From Firmicutes bacterium UBA2598 (GTDB taxonomy: Bacteria; Bacillota; PH28-bin88): a DNA stretch of 42,689 bases. The notes under the pieces are model-generated. The model was not told the DNA's origin. It searched no databases and saw only the letters and a list, made by a program, of their open reading frames with translations. Where the stretch lies: contig DDKM01000097.1 in assembly GCA_002339345.1 (NCBI GenBank), positions 1 to 42,689 of the forward strand, given 5' to 3'. Numbering within the stretch: the first letter of the stretch is position 1; the number at the start of each line of letters is the position of its first letter. Below, one piece after another: positions 22,481-31,362 of the stretch. The position numbers and the translations under genes were made by a program.

Positions 22481-23629
22481 ATGCTGGAAGTGGACATCAA
22501 GAAGAACTTGCCCGGATTTGCCATCAGGGCTTCCTTTTCCTCCGGCCCTGGGGTGCTGGGGATACTTGGGCCATCCGGCTGTGGCAAGAGCATGACTTTA
22601 AAATGTATTGCCGGCCTGGTTACGCCCGATGCCGGGCGCATTGTGTTAAACCGGCGGGTGCTGCTGGATACTTCCAAGGGCATCAATGTTCCGCCGCAGG
22701 AGCGGCGGGTGGGGATGCTGTTCCAGCATTATGCCCTGTTTCCCCATTTGACGGTAAAGGAGAACGTGGCCTTTGGATTGAAACACCTGTCCCGCCCCTC
22801 CCGGGAACAACGGGTGGAACAGTTGCTGGCCCTTACCCGGTTGAGTGACTATGCCCACCGGTTGCCCCATCAGCTTTCCGGCGGGCAGCAGCAGCGGGTG
22901 GCCCTGGCCAGGGCGCTGGCGCCGGAACCGGAGCTGTTGCTACTGGACGAGCCCTTTGCGGCACTGGATAGCCAGGTGAAGGGGCGGTTGGAGCGCGAGT
23001 TGATGACCCTGCAGCCGCAGTACATGGGCATGGCGGTGATGGTTAGCCATAACCTGGAGGAGGTATACCGTCTGTGTTCCCGGATTGCCGTCTTTGCCGA
23101 CGGAACGGTTTTGCAGGTCGGCGACAAGGAGCAGGTTGTTAAAAGGCCGGCCAGCCGTACCGTAGCGAGGATTATCGGGATAAAAAACCTGTTTGAGGGC
23201 ATTCTGGTTGCATCGAAGGCGGCACAGTGGGAAGTGGATGTGCCGGAGCTGGGGATGAGGCTGAAGGTTCGGGGTGAACCTGACGCTCCTCCCGCTAAGG
23301 CGGGTGGGCCAGTGGTGGTGGGTATTCGTCCGGCGGACATCGGCGTGGAAATGGACGGAGGGGACGGCTCCCCTGGTTCCCCCTCCGGCAGGGAGATTTC
23401 TCCGGGGGATGGGGAAACTGCCAATTCTTGTACGGCCCATGTGGTGCAGGTGCTGGAGGGCATTGACCGCTGTACCCTTTTCCTCCGGGTGGCCGGCGGC
23501 GCCGCCAGGGAAGACGACTACCATCTGCAGGCGGACCTGCCCCGTGGTGCGGGCTCCTGCCCGGCACCGGGCCAGCAATGCAGGGTTTACCTGCCCCAGG
23601 ACAGGTTAATGCTGTTGGAAGACAGGTAG
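22481..23629 (+). CDS. modC: Molybdate ABC transporter ATPase
   Basis: 382 residues, starting 22 bp after modB. Walker A GPSGCGKS (residues 32-39), the Q-loop LFQHYALFPHLTVKENVAFG, signature LSGGQQQR, Walker B LLLLDEPFAALD and switch histidine in VSHNLEE are all intact. A C-terminal regulatory extension (about 230-382) has the spacing of a TOBE/MOP-like oxyanion-binding region but is Gly/Pro-rich in its middle. It is the last gene of the operon. No clear terminator follows before the RHS remnant. Confidence 0.92.
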   Translation: MLEVDIKKNLPGFAIRASFSSGPGVLGILGPSGCGKSMTLKCIAGLVTPDAGRIVLNRRVLLDTSKGINVPPQERRVGMLFQHYALFPHLTVKENVAFGLKHLSRPSREQRVEQLLALTRLSDYAHRLPHQLSGGQQQRVALARALAPEPELLLLDEPFAALDSQVKGRLERELMTLQPQYMGMAVMVSHNLEEVYRLCSRIAVFADGTVLQVGDKEQVVKRPASRTVARIIGIKNLFEGILVASKAAQWEVDVPELGMRLKVRGEPDAPPAKAGGPVVVGIRPADIGVEMDGGDGSPGSPSGREISPGDGETANSCTAHVVQVLEGIDRCTLFLRVAGGAAREDDYHLQADLPRGAGSCPAPGQQCRVYLPQDRLMLLEDR

Positions 23630-23680
23630 AATGCACAACACAGCGCGACAGCGGGACGCCGGCAGCGACAGCCGCGACAG

Positions 23681-24172
23681 AATAACGGCATCACCACCAA
23701 CTATACCTACAACCAGCGGGGCTTCCTGACAGGCATCCAAAGTTCTGTCCTTAACTTGCAGTACACCTACGATGCCAACGGCAACATCCTGGCCATGGGT
23801 GCACAGACCTTCACCTATGACGGGGTGAACCGCCTGGTAACCGCCAGCCACCCGGGACAGAAAACTACCAGGTATCCTACCAGTATGATGCAGCAGGAAA
23901 CCGGATAAAACAAACAGAAAACGGCGCTGTAACCGACTTTTCTTACAACAGCGCCAATGAACCGACCAGCACTGCCGGGCAAATGACGGGAACCTTCACC
24001 TGCGACACCCGCGGCAACATGACCGGCAGGGTGCAGGGCGATACCTGGACCTATACCTGCGATCAGGGTGCCCGGCTGACCCAGGTAAGGAAAAACAACA
24101 GTCCAACCGGTGCATATGTCTACGACGCCGACGGCATGAGGGTGAAGAAGACCGTAAACGGTGTCAATAAAC
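23681..24172 (+). pseudogene. RHS/YD-repeat protein fragment, frameshifted
   Basis: Typical YD repeats are readable in two frames: TYNQRGFLTGIQ, YTYDANGNILAM and FTYDGVNRLVTA, then after a shift near 23862-23866 YQYDAAGNRIKQTENG, TRGNMTG and YVYDADGMRVKKTVNG. There is no start codon with a ribosome site, no signal peptide and no toxin tip. RHS genes often leave such displaced fragments. The following 24173-24320 holds no gene I recognise. Confidence 0.75.
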
Positions 24173-24320
24173 GGCCGGCCGCCCACCGGCCCAGGAAGCG
24201 CACCTGTTGGATCCACCGGGCTACGGTCAGCCATGTCAACATCCCTTTCCATGACCTGGTATGCAGGGCACCCACCTCCAGGAGAGAGTACAGGGCATTC
24301 CTGTAACTGGGAGTACATGA

Positions 24321-24346
24321 AAGGGGCTTTGGACAGCCCCTTTTTT
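24321..24346. terminator. Terminator at the end of cooS
   Basis: AAGGGGCT (24321-24328) pairs with AGCCCCTT (24335-24342) around a 6-nt loop. Six T follow on plus, and the sequence is T-rich enough on minus (CTTTCAT) to serve both directions. The cooS stop is at 24348. Confidence 0.8.
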
Positions 24347-24347
24347 G

Positions 24348-26456
24348 CTAGTGCAGCGGCCGGTTGGAGGACAGTCCTAGTTCCGCCCGTTTCTTTTCAA
24401 TTTGGCCCACGTATGCGGCCACTGTTTTTTCCGCATCCAGTTCCACCATCACTTTGCCCAGGCCGAGGGTGTCCGCCGTCTCGGTGAGGGTTTTAACCAC
24501 CACTTCGCTACCGGTGATGGACGGTACCGGTGCTATGTGTACCATCCAGCCCAGGGCCACAGCGGTGCAGGCATCGGATACCGCTTTTTGCTCCAGGTAC
24601 TCCGGTGCGCCGATGACCAGGGGCAATTGACCGGTGTCCACCCCCAAGGCATCTGCCAGTTCCATGGCGGTGTGGGTCATCTTGCCAATATCCACACAGG
24701 CTCCGTAGGATAGTACTGGTGGGATATTCAAGGCCTGGCAGACTGCCTTCAACCCCTCGCCCGCTTCCGCTGCCGCGGAGGGATGGGTCAAACCGGTGTA
24801 CTGCATGACACTGGAGGAACAACCGCCGCTCAGCACCAGGATGTTATTCTTGATGAGGCCCAGGGCAATTTTGAACAGGTTGCTGCCGCCCTGCCCGTAG
24901 CGGGCGGTGGTGCAACCCACCAGGGTGGCTACCCCGCGGATGGTCCCCTTCTTGATTTCCTCCAGCAGCGGGCCAAAGGATCCCCCCAGAGCCTCCCGCA
25001 CCGACTCGGTGCTGAAGCCTACCATACATTCGCTGGTATAGGGCGGGATATAGACATCCCGGTTTTCCGCCCGCCGCCGCTCAAAGGACTGGATGGCCTT
25101 TTCCAGGACCTGGGCAGCCTGCTCCATCATTTTTTCCGGGATGAAGTCAATGGCTTCCACGTCCGGCATGCGGATGACCGGGTCCACACTTAAAAGCTTG
25201 GTGCCAAACCGGTTGGCAAAAAGGGGCAAGGTGGCCACTGTGCAGTTATAGTCAAACATGAACAGGTCCACCGCTCCGGTGGCCAACAGGTATTCCTGGG
25301 ACAGCCATTCCCCTTCCTGACCACCATGGGCGCGCATACCCTGGGTACCGGCATAATTCATCAGTTGCTGGCCCTCACAAACGTGGCCGATCACCTGAAT
25401 GCCGTTGGCCCCCGCCTTCCGGGCCCGTTCCTGCCATTGATCTGTGGAGGCCAGGTCCATGACCACATGTGCCAGCAGGGGCATGTGACCATTGGTGATG
25501 ACATTGACCATATCCTGTGACAGTACGCCCATATTTTGCCGTTTAGTTACCGGGCGTTGGGTGCCCATCAGGATCTCCTGCAGGATGTCCAGCACAAACA
25601 ACCCGTCATACTCATTGATAATCCCCAGCCGTACCCCGGTCATCAGGAAATCCACCGGATCGGCGTTCAGGTTGGTCATGCATTTGGTGATGGCGAAGGC
25701 TACCTCGGCATTGGCTCCACCTGGGAAGATATTCAGCTTGCGCCACAATTCCTTCCGTGAGGCGGGGGCGAAGGCTTCCACCGCCTGGGAAGGATCGTAG
25801 TGGGGACGGCAGATGTCTGCAATCACCCAGTTGGCGAAATCCACCGCCATCTGTTCCACCGATCCGGTGTCCTTGACGCCAGCCAGGGAGGCGTAGTGCC
25901 GCAGCTTTTCCGGTTCCCTGATTTTCAGGCCGCTGGCAGGGTTCTGCCCGGCAGCCCTCAGGGTACGGGCAGCCTGGTGGGCGTGGTACACGTTGGCAGC
26001 GGTCCCGATGGCCACATGGCGGTAAATGAAATTCCGGGCCACCATCACATGGGCGTCCACACCACAGACACCCCGTTGGGCCTTGGGAGAGATGCGGCAC
26101 GGGCCGTTGGCGCACAGCTGGCAGGAAAGGCCCTCAATGCAGAATTTGCACTGGGGCTGCTGTTCTGTGAAACGGTCAAAGACATTGGTAAGGGTTTGAT
26201 TGTGCACCACCTGGTACATCTCCCGCATGGCGGGGTCGATAATGACGTTCAGAGGGTAACCCTCTTTGTCCTGGTCGTCCTTGTTGGCCACATGCTGGCG
26301 CTGCCACTGGTGCACATCCTCCGGAGCCAGCTTGTACTGGATCCTGCGGCTCCAGGGGGAAATGTGCTGGTGGGCGTCCCGGTGGGCGGTGGGGTCATTG
26401 GTGCCGCTTAGGGGATTGGCGGTGCTGGTGGTCAGTTCAGGGCTGTTTTCTTCCAT
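24348..26456 (-). CDS. cooS: Anaerobic Ni-Fe-S carbon monoxide dehydrogenase catalytic subunit
   Basis: 702 residues; ATG at 26456 with AAGGAGG upstream. It interconverts CO and CO2 with ferredoxin-type carriers. The C-cluster ligands align with those of characterised enzymes: His324, Cys360, Cys405, Cys515, Cys546, Cys587. The B-cluster set is C112, C115, C120, C131. At the dimer-bridging D-cluster the usual C-x7-C is replaced by C103-x2-C106, and the residue before C112 is Ser. There is an N-terminal extension of some 60 residues compared with common CooS, and small insertions near 365-380. No cooF, cooC or acetyl-CoA synthase gene is beside it. It stands alone, divergent from nrfHA. Confidence 0.95.
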   Translation of the reverse strand: MEENSPELTTSTANPLSGTNDPTAHRDAHQHISPWSRRIQYKLAPEDVHQWQRQHVANKDDQDKEGYPLNVIIDPAMREMYQVVHNQTLTNVFDRFTEQQPQCKFCIEGLSCQLCANGPCRISPKAQRGVCGVDAHVMVARNFIYRHVAIGTAANVYHAHQAARTLRAAGQNPASGLKIREPEKLRHYASLAGVKDTGSVEQMAVDFANWVIADICRPHYDPSQAVEAFAPASRKELWRKLNIFPGGANAEVAFAITKCMTNLNADPVDFLMTGVRLGIINEYDGLFVLDILQEILMGTQRPVTKRQNMGVLSQDMVNVITNGHMPLLAHVVMDLASTDQWQERARKAGANGIQVIGHVCEGQQLMNYAGTQGMRAHGGQEGEWLSQEYLLATGAVDLFMFDYNCTVATLPLFANRFGTKLLSVDPVIRMPDVEAIDFIPEKMMEQAAQVLEKAIQSFERRRAENRDVYIPPYTSECMVGFSTESVREALGGSFGPLLEEIKKGTIRGVATLVGCTTARYGQGGSNLFKIALGLIKNNILVLSGGCSSSVMQYTGLTHPSAAAEAGEGLKAVCQALNIPPVLSYGACVDIGKMTHTAMELADALGVDTGQLPLVIGAPEYLEQKAVSDACTAVALGWMVHIAPVPSITGSEVVVKTLTETADTLGLGKVMVELDAEKTVAAYVGQIEKKRAELGLSSNRPLH

Positions 26457-26550
26457 GGCGGGCCTCCTTGTCAGCAAATCCTTTCAAAGGTGAATCATGC
26501 CTTGTGGACGTGTTGTTTATGCCATTTTCGTAAAAAAACAATCCACCGGA

Positions 26551-26566
26551 TGTAATATCCATCACA
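26551..26566 (-). promoter_or_regulatory. CRP/FNR-type site upstream of cooS
   Basis: TGTAA-TATCCA-TCACA matches TGTGA-N6-TCACA at nine of ten positions. Its centre (26558.5) would be -41.5 for a minus-strand start near 26517, which has GAAAAT as a -10-like element, so it could be an activator site for cooS. Confidence 0.4.
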
Positions 26567-26619
26567 GACCTGAGGGGTGTTGAACCAGTAGAATCAAACC
26601 ATCCACCCAATCCTCCCAC

Positions 26620-26675
26620 CATAGATAGCCCGGAGGGGGTTCCCGTACCAAGGAGCCCCCTCCGGGCTATCTATG
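26620..26675. repeat. Perfect 20-bp inverted repeat between cooS and nrfH
   Basis: Positions 26620-26639 and 26656-26675 are exact reverse complements around a 16-nt loop (left arm begins CATAGATAGCCCGGAGG). Neither side has a T run, so it is not a plain terminator. The right arm reaches the -35 zone of the nrfH promoter candidate. It may be an operator, a cruciform or the remains of a small element. Confidence 0.9.
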
Positions 26676-26692
26676 CATAATCATGACTGCTG

Positions 26693-26698
26693 TATAAT
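26693..26698 (+). promoter_or_regulatory. Candidate -10 box for nrfHA
   Basis: A perfect TATAAT at 26693-26698. The -35 position (26670-26675, TCTATG) is poor and lies in the arm of the inverted repeat, as expected of a promoter needing an activator. The start would be near 26705. Confidence 0.4.
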
Positions 26699-26766
26699 TG
26701 CCCGGCACCCGCGCCATCCTAACATTTGTAAAAGAATAATGGTGGCGAGGAAAGGAGGGCGGCTGG

Positions 26767-27210
26767 GTGACATCGAGGGGTAAACTCCCCGTACTGACCA
26801 GGGTGGTGATTGCCCTGGGTTTGCTCTTGCTTGCCGGCACAGCAGCCGCCTTTGTCACCGTCCGCTGGACGGAGCAGCCCCAGTTCTGTGCCAACTGTCA
26901 TGTCATGAAACCCATGTACGAATCTGCCTTCCATTCCGCCCACCGGGAAGTAACCTGCAATGATTGCCATGCACCCCATGACAACCTGGTGGAGAGGGTT
27001 ATCTATAAGGGCATATCCGGTACCAAGGATGCCTACGTCTACTTTCTCGGGGAGATGCCCGATGTGATCGAGACCAATGCCCGCAGCCATGCAATCATTG
27101 ATGACAACTGCAAGCGCTGCCACACGGACCTTGTAGCCGTGGTGGGACCCCAACCGGCAGGCAAGCGGTGTTTTGCATGTCACCGCCATACCCCCCACGG
27201 TTTGCGTTAA
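26767..27210 (+). CDS. nrfH: Tetrahaem cytochrome c NrfH (NapC/NirT family)
   Basis: 147 residues from a GTG start with AGGAGG 8 nt upstream. One N-terminal membrane helix (about residues 8-28) is followed by four CxxCH motifs: CANCH, CNDCH, CKRCH and CFACH. NrfH takes electrons from menaquinol and hands them to NrfA. The family length is about 150-160, so it is complete. It is followed 116 bp later by nrfA. Confidence 0.95.
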   Translation: MTSRGKLPVLTRVVIALGLLLLAGTAAAFVTVRWTEQPQFCANCHVMKPMYESAFHSAHREVTCNDCHAPHDNLVERVIYKGISGTKDAYVYFLGEMPDVIETNARSHAIIDDNCKRCHTDLVAVVGPQPAGKRCFACHRHTPHGLR

Positions 27211-27326
27211 CCGGCCAACCCCAAGGATGATTGGGCAATTTGGCAGGGTGGAAGATAAGGAGGCTGAGCTTATTTGGACCAGGGCAAGCGGTAACCCCAT
27301 ATTGGAACACGAGGTGAGAGGATGGG

Positions 27327-28694
27327 ATGATGAAGGGAAAATGGGCGGCTGTACTGGTTACGGTGATGGTTGCGGTGTTGCTGGCAGCAGGGGGCCTTTT
27401 TTTGGGGGGTTGTGCGGGACCGCGCACCCAGCCGGAAACCAGGATCACCGCGGAAATTGACCCGGGTGAAGAGGATGCGGCGGTATGGGGACGGTATTAC
27501 CCCAGGCAGTATGCCAGTTACCTGAAGAACAGGGAAATGAGTCCCACTGTATACGGCGGTTCAGTGCCGGATTCCAAGCTGGACCAGAAACCCTACCTGC
27601 GCATTCTCTTCGCAGGATACGGTTTTGGGGAGGATTATAACGAGGACCGGGGCCATATCTATTCGGTGGAGGATACGCGGGAGATCAAGCGGATCACTCC
27701 CAAATCGGTGGCTTCTTGCTGGAATTGCAAAACGCCAACCGCCCCAAAGAAGATAGCAAAAGAGGGAGTGGCATTTTACTCCCGCCCCTTCAGCGAGGTG
27801 GACAAGGATGTCAAGCATCCCATCACCTGCTGGGATTGCCATGATCCCAAAACCATGCAACTGAGGGTTACCCGCCAGAACATGATCAATGCCTTTCAAA
27901 GGCAGGGCAAGGATGTCAACGCCTCTTCCCTCCAGGAGATGCGCACTTATGTCTGTGCCCAGTGCCACAATGAATACTATTTCAAGACGGACACCAAGGA
28001 AGTCACCAACCCCTGGGACCGGGGTTTTACGGTACAGGACATCGAGGAATATTTTAACACTGCCAACTTCGCCGACTGGGTACATCCCCTATCCGGCGCC
28101 AACATGATCAAGATTCAGCATCCGGAATTTGAGCTGTTTACCGGCAGTGTGCACCAGTCCGCCGGGGTTTCCTGTGCCGACTGCCACATGCCCTATATCC
28201 GGGAGGGGGTGGAGAAGTATTCTTCCCACTGGTGGACCAGTCCGTTGAAGACCCTGAACGAATCCTGCAAGGCATGCCACCGGCAGAGCACCGAGTGGCT
28301 GCGGGAGCGGGTGCTGGCGGTCCAGCACAAGACCAACAACCTGCTGGATATTGCCGGGGAGGAAATAGTCCGGGCCATCCGGGTAATTGAGGAGGCGGCC
28401 AAGGCGCAGGGGGCCAACCAGGACAAGTTGAAGGAGGCCAGGCAACTGCACCGCAAAGCCCAGATTTACTGGGATTGGGTGGCGGCGGAAAACAGCATGG
28501 GCTTCCATAATGGCCCCGTGGCCATGCACACCCTGGGGCTGGCGGTCAACGCCGCCCGGGATGCCCAAATTAGCGCCATGGATGCCATGGGTAGAGTATT
28601 CATCCCGCCAACGGTCAAACACACCGGCCGCACCGAGGAGGATGCGGGCAAGGTGGTCAAACAGGGAGAGGCCGGTTCCATTCCCAAACAGTAA
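27327..28694 (+). CDS. nrfA: Pentahaem cytochrome c nitrite reductase (ammonia-forming)
   Basis: 455 residues; ATG at 27327 after a purine-rich GAGGTGAGAGG. The signal ends in a lipobox-like LGGC, so this NrfA appears to be a lipoprotein, as expected in Gram-positive cells without a periplasm. The active-site haem motif is CWNCK, followed by four CxxCH: CWDCH, CAQCH, CADCH and CKACH. The enzyme reduces nitrite to ammonium with six electrons delivered by NrfH; it can also act on NO, hydroxylamine and sulfite. The intergenic 27211-27326 shows nothing further that I can support. Confidence 0.96.
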   Translation: MMKGKWAAVLVTVMVAVLLAAGGLFLGGCAGPRTQPETRITAEIDPGEEDAAVWGRYYPRQYASYLKNREMSPTVYGGSVPDSKLDQKPYLRILFAGYGFGEDYNEDRGHIYSVEDTREIKRITPKSVASCWNCKTPTAPKKIAKEGVAFYSRPFSEVDKDVKHPITCWDCHDPKTMQLRVTRQNMINAFQRQGKDVNASSLQEMRTYVCAQCHNEYYFKTDTKEVTNPWDRGFTVQDIEEYFNTANFADWVHPLSGANMIKIQHPEFELFTGSVHQSAGVSCADCHMPYIREGVEKYSSHWWTSPLKTLNESCKACHRQSTEWLRERVLAVQHKTNNLLDIAGEEIVRAIRVIEEAAKAQGANQDKLKEARQLHRKAQIYWDWVAAENSMGFHNGPVAMHTLGLAVNAARDAQISAMDAMGRVFIPPTVKHTGRTEEDAGKVVKQGEAGSIPKQ

Positions 28695-28709
28695 GAAATC
28701 CGCCCATCG

Positions 28710-28742
28710 AAAAGGGGGTAGGCTTACGGCCAACCCCCTTTT
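28710..28742. terminator. Bidirectional terminator after nrfA
   Basis: AAAAGGGGGT (28710-28719) and ACCCCCTTTT (28733-28742) form a perfect 10-bp stem with A/T ends on both sides. It serves nrfA on plus and the converging transporter gene on minus, whose stop codon it touches. Confidence 0.85.
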
Positions 28743-30157
28743 CAAATGAAGCCCAGCCACCGCCACCAGGTGGCGGCCACCAGGATGGTCAGAACGGTGG
28801 TGGCGATGGTGGCCCATAGGCCGGGCAGCAGAAATTCCTGCTGGGAAATCAACCCGGTACTGTGTACAACCACATTGGGCAGGGTTTCCACGATTAAGAT
28901 GTAGCCGAACAAGCTGGTCAGGCCGGCGGTAAAGGCCAGGGGAACGGGGTTCACCCCGGCGGCAACGGCCAAACCGGTGATGATGGGCAGGATGGTGACT
29001 ACGGTGGTTCCCACATTGGTAACACCCAGGTGGTAGACCTGGGTGACCACCACCACGAAGGTGATCGCCAGAAGGGGCTGTTGCAGGACCTGCAGGATCC
29101 AGCTGGCGCTGACCAGGGTGCCCAGGAAGGTGATAGCGCCGCTCTGGTTGAGGGCGTTGCCCAAGGATAGGGTAAATCCCAGGATCAGTATGGTGCTGAA
29201 GTTTATTTGCACCACCTTGTCAAAGGATACCACACCAATCCCGGGCATGGTCAGCAGCACCACCGCCATCACCGCCGTGGCTGTGGGATGGAGGCCGTGA
29301 AAGGGCTCCAGCATCCACACCAGCACCGTCAGACCCATCATGGTCATACAGCGCTTTTCTGCGGATTGCATCGGGCCCAATTCCGCCAGCTTTTTCCGCA
29401 TTTCCGCCCCTAAATGGGGAAAATGCCGGGTTTCTGGCGGGTAGGTTTTGATTAAAATGAACCAGATAATGGGTGTGAGGGCCAGCCACAGGGGCAGGGT
29501 GTAAACAAACCATTGCAGATAGGATATCTTGTAACCAAGGGTGGTGTTGATCAGTTCAACGGTGATAATGTTGCCGATGGCGGCGGTCATCACGGCGGTG
29601 CCGCTAATGTTTCCCCCGAAGGCCACCGCCAGCAGCAGCAGCCGGCGGAGGTTGGAACCTGGCGCCGCATTCATTAATTGCACCAGGGAAAGGGCCACCG
29701 GCAATAAAAGGGTTGCCCGGACTGCGGTGGCCGGGATAAAAAAGGCCTGTATCTGGAGGATCATGATGAGGGCTAGGACAATGCCTGTGGCACTGCCGCC
29801 AATGATGGACAGGATGTGGTAAGTAATCCGTTTGGCCAGAGGTGTTTCGTTGACCGCCGTGGCGATCATCATCCCAGCCACCACCAAGAACAGGGCGGGT
29901 GAAGCGAACCCGCTAAAAACCACGCTGGTGGGAGCGGCCTGTAATACCAATAGCAAGAAGCCGGTCAACACCGCAGTCAACCCGTAAGGAATCAGTTCCA
30001 AGGCCCAGAGTAAAATAGCATTGACGGTGACAGCCAGGGCAACCCTTGCTGTCCAGGGCACAGAATGGGGCAGTGCCAGGAGAACTGCCGCAAAGATCAC
30101 TGCCGTAATGGGGATCATCCAAAGTTGGACCTGTTTTTCATGTTTCTTGTTTGACAT
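28742..30157 (-). CDS. DASS/SLC13-family anion permease
   Basis: 471 residues from the ATG at 30157, which has GGGGAG upstream; an in-frame GTG at 30205 is less likely. There are about 12 hydrophobic segments. Features of the divalent anion:sodium symporter family include a central AFGGNISGTAVMTAAIGN (SNT-like first tip) and VYHLGVTNVGTTVVTILPI in the second half, giving the internal two-fold repeat. Substrates in the family are dicarboxylates, citrate or sulfate. No neighbour decides between them, although a carboxylate would suit the nearby lactate cluster. It is single-gene, with nrfA converging on it and the lipid kinase divergent. Confidence 0.8.
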   Translation of the reverse strand: MSNKKHEKQVQLWMIPITAVIFAAVLLALPHSVPWTARVALAVTVNAILLWALELIPYGLTAVLTGFLLLVLQAAPTSVVFSGFASPALFLVVAGMMIATAVNETPLAKRITYHILSIIGGSATGIVLALIMILQIQAFFIPATAVRATLLLPVALSLVQLMNAAPGSNLRRLLLLAVAFGGNISGTAVMTAAIGNIITVELINTTLGYKISYLQWFVYTLPLWLALTPIIWFILIKTYPPETRHFPHLGAEMRKKLAELGPMQSAEKRCMTMMGLTVLVWMLEPFHGLHPTATAVMAVVLLTMPGIGVVSFDKVVQINFSTILILGFTLSLGNALNQSGAITFLGTLVSASWILQVLQQPLLAITFVVVVTQVYHLGVTNVGTTVVTILPIITGLAVAAGVNPVPLAFTAGLTSLFGYILIVETLPNVVVHSTGLISQQEFLLPGLWATIATTVLTILVAATWWRWLGFI

Positions 30158-30218
30158 CCTGCTGCTCCCCGGTGTCTCTATGATCTTTCTCCAAGGACTT
30201 TTCACCGGGATGGCGGTA

Positions 30219-30298
30219 ATTTCCTGCAGTATATTTTGAATTATCCTAATTTTATTGGAGCGAGGGACCTTGCCTGTCCCTCAAGGGATGCAGGAAAT
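30219..30298. repeat. Nested inverted repeats in a divergent intergenic region
   Basis: An outer pair ATTTCCTGCA/TGCAGGAAAT (30219-30228, 30289-30298) encloses an inner pair GAGGGAC/GTCCCTC (30262-30268, 30276-30282). Both are perfect. The 80-bp unit lies between the transporter and lipid kinase genes and could be an operator pair or a small palindromic element. Confidence 0.6.
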
Positions 30299-30346
30299 AT
30301 GGCCTTCAGCCCGAAAAGGATGGTAGTTGTTTGAAGGGGTGAGGGT

Positions 30347-31231
30347 GTGAACACAACCTTTATTGTGAATCCGGTGGCTGGCCGGGGCAAGGCCAGGCGG
30401 GCGTGGCGATTTGTAGAGGCCTGGGCTAAGGGACAGTCCTTTGAATGGGAAGTGCTGTTTACCCGGGGGCCGGGGGAAGCCGGCCAATTGGCGGCGGCAG
30501 CCCAGCGGGCAGGCAGCCGCCGGCTGGTGGTGGTGGGGGGTGACGGCACCCTGCAAGAGGTGGTAAACGGGATGGACAGGCAGGAAGGGATAGTGGGGCT
30601 GATCCCTGCCGGTACCGGGAACGATTTTGCCCGCACCGCGGGTATTCCCCGGCAGCCTTTGGCTGCCGCCCAATTGCTGGTGGATGGAGCGGAAAGGGTC
30701 ATGGACCTGGGGCGGGTGGGTGACCGGCTGTTCCTGAATGTGGCGGGGGTAGGAATCGACGCCCAGGTGGCCATGGAGATCAACTTGAATTTCACCCACT
30801 TGACCGGTCCGGCAGCCTATCTTGCCGCCCTGGTGAAGGTGTTGTCCTATTACCGCAACGCACCGGTCCTGCTGGAGGTGGACGGCGAGGTTGTGGAGGA
30901 AAGGGTAATGCTGGTGGCGGTAGGCAATGGACAGTACTATGGTGGCGGGATGCGCATCGTGCCACCGGCCAGGGTGGATGATGGGTGGTTTCACCTGTGC
31001 ATCGTGGGTGACGCCTCTCCCTTGGAAACCATCTCTACCCTGCCGCGGTTGTTCAATGGCAGCCACCTCAGCCATCCCAAGGTTAGATGTCTGAAGGGGC
31101 AAAGGGTCAGCATCAGTTCCCCTGTGGATCTGGCTATCCATGCCGACGGTGAGGTGGTAGGCTCCTTGCCGGTGGAGTTTAGCCTGCAACCGGCAGGTGT
31201 CCGGGTCTGGGGACCGCCTGCCGAACAATGA
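30347..31231 (+). CDS. Diacylglycerol/lipid kinase (YegS/BmrU/DgkB family)
   Basis: 294 residues from a GTG start behind AAGGGGTGAGG. The catalytic domain has NPVAGRGKARRAW at the N-terminus, the nucleotide-binding loop VVVGGDGTLQEVVNG and IPAGTGNDFART, all diagnostic of the DAGK_cat family. The C-terminal beta-sandwich domain follows. It phosphorylates diacylglycerol or a related lipid at the membrane; in Gram-positives DgkB recycles diacylglycerol from lipoteichoic acid synthesis. No functional link to its neighbours is apparent. Confidence 0.88.
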   Translation: MNTTFIVNPVAGRGKARRAWRFVEAWAKGQSFEWEVLFTRGPGEAGQLAAAAQRAGSRRLVVVGGDGTLQEVVNGMDRQEGIVGLIPAGTGNDFARTAGIPRQPLAAAQLLVDGAERVMDLGRVGDRLFLNVAGVGIDAQVAMEINLNFTHLTGPAAYLAALVKVLSYYRNAPVLLEVDGEVVEERVMLVAVGNGQYYGGGMRIVPPARVDDGWFHLCIVGDASPLETISTLPRLFNGSHLSHPKVRCLKGQRVSISSPVDLAIHADGEVVGSLPVEFSLQPAGVRVWGPPAEQ

Positions 31232-31265
31232 CAGTGAAAGAAGTGATAATATTCGTATTGTGATA

Positions 31266-31294
31266 TTGACACCACTCTGGTCGGTTGTTACACT
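31266..31294 (+). promoter_or_regulatory. Sigma-A promoter for the FAD-dependent oxidoreductase
   Basis: A perfect -35 TTGACA (31266-31271), 17-bp spacer and TACACT (31289-31294), about 70 bp before the start codon. Confidence 0.6.
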
Positions 31295-31362
31295 TATTTG
31301 GGTCTGGGTAATTGCTGGTGGAAAAGACAAACTAGGCTTGACACCAGATTGAGGAGGAATGT

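Noticed and set aside
24173..24320. Coding sequence after the RHS repeats
   Set aside because: The frame continues to 24306 but its translation loses all repeat character and matches nothing I recognise.
26620..26675. Calling the 20-bp inverted repeat a terminator
   Set aside because: Neither flank has a T run and both adjacent genes read away from it.
27256..27262. Strong AAGGAGG site between nrfH and nrfA
   Set aside because: The only frame after it is six codons (TTG start to TAA), too short to support.
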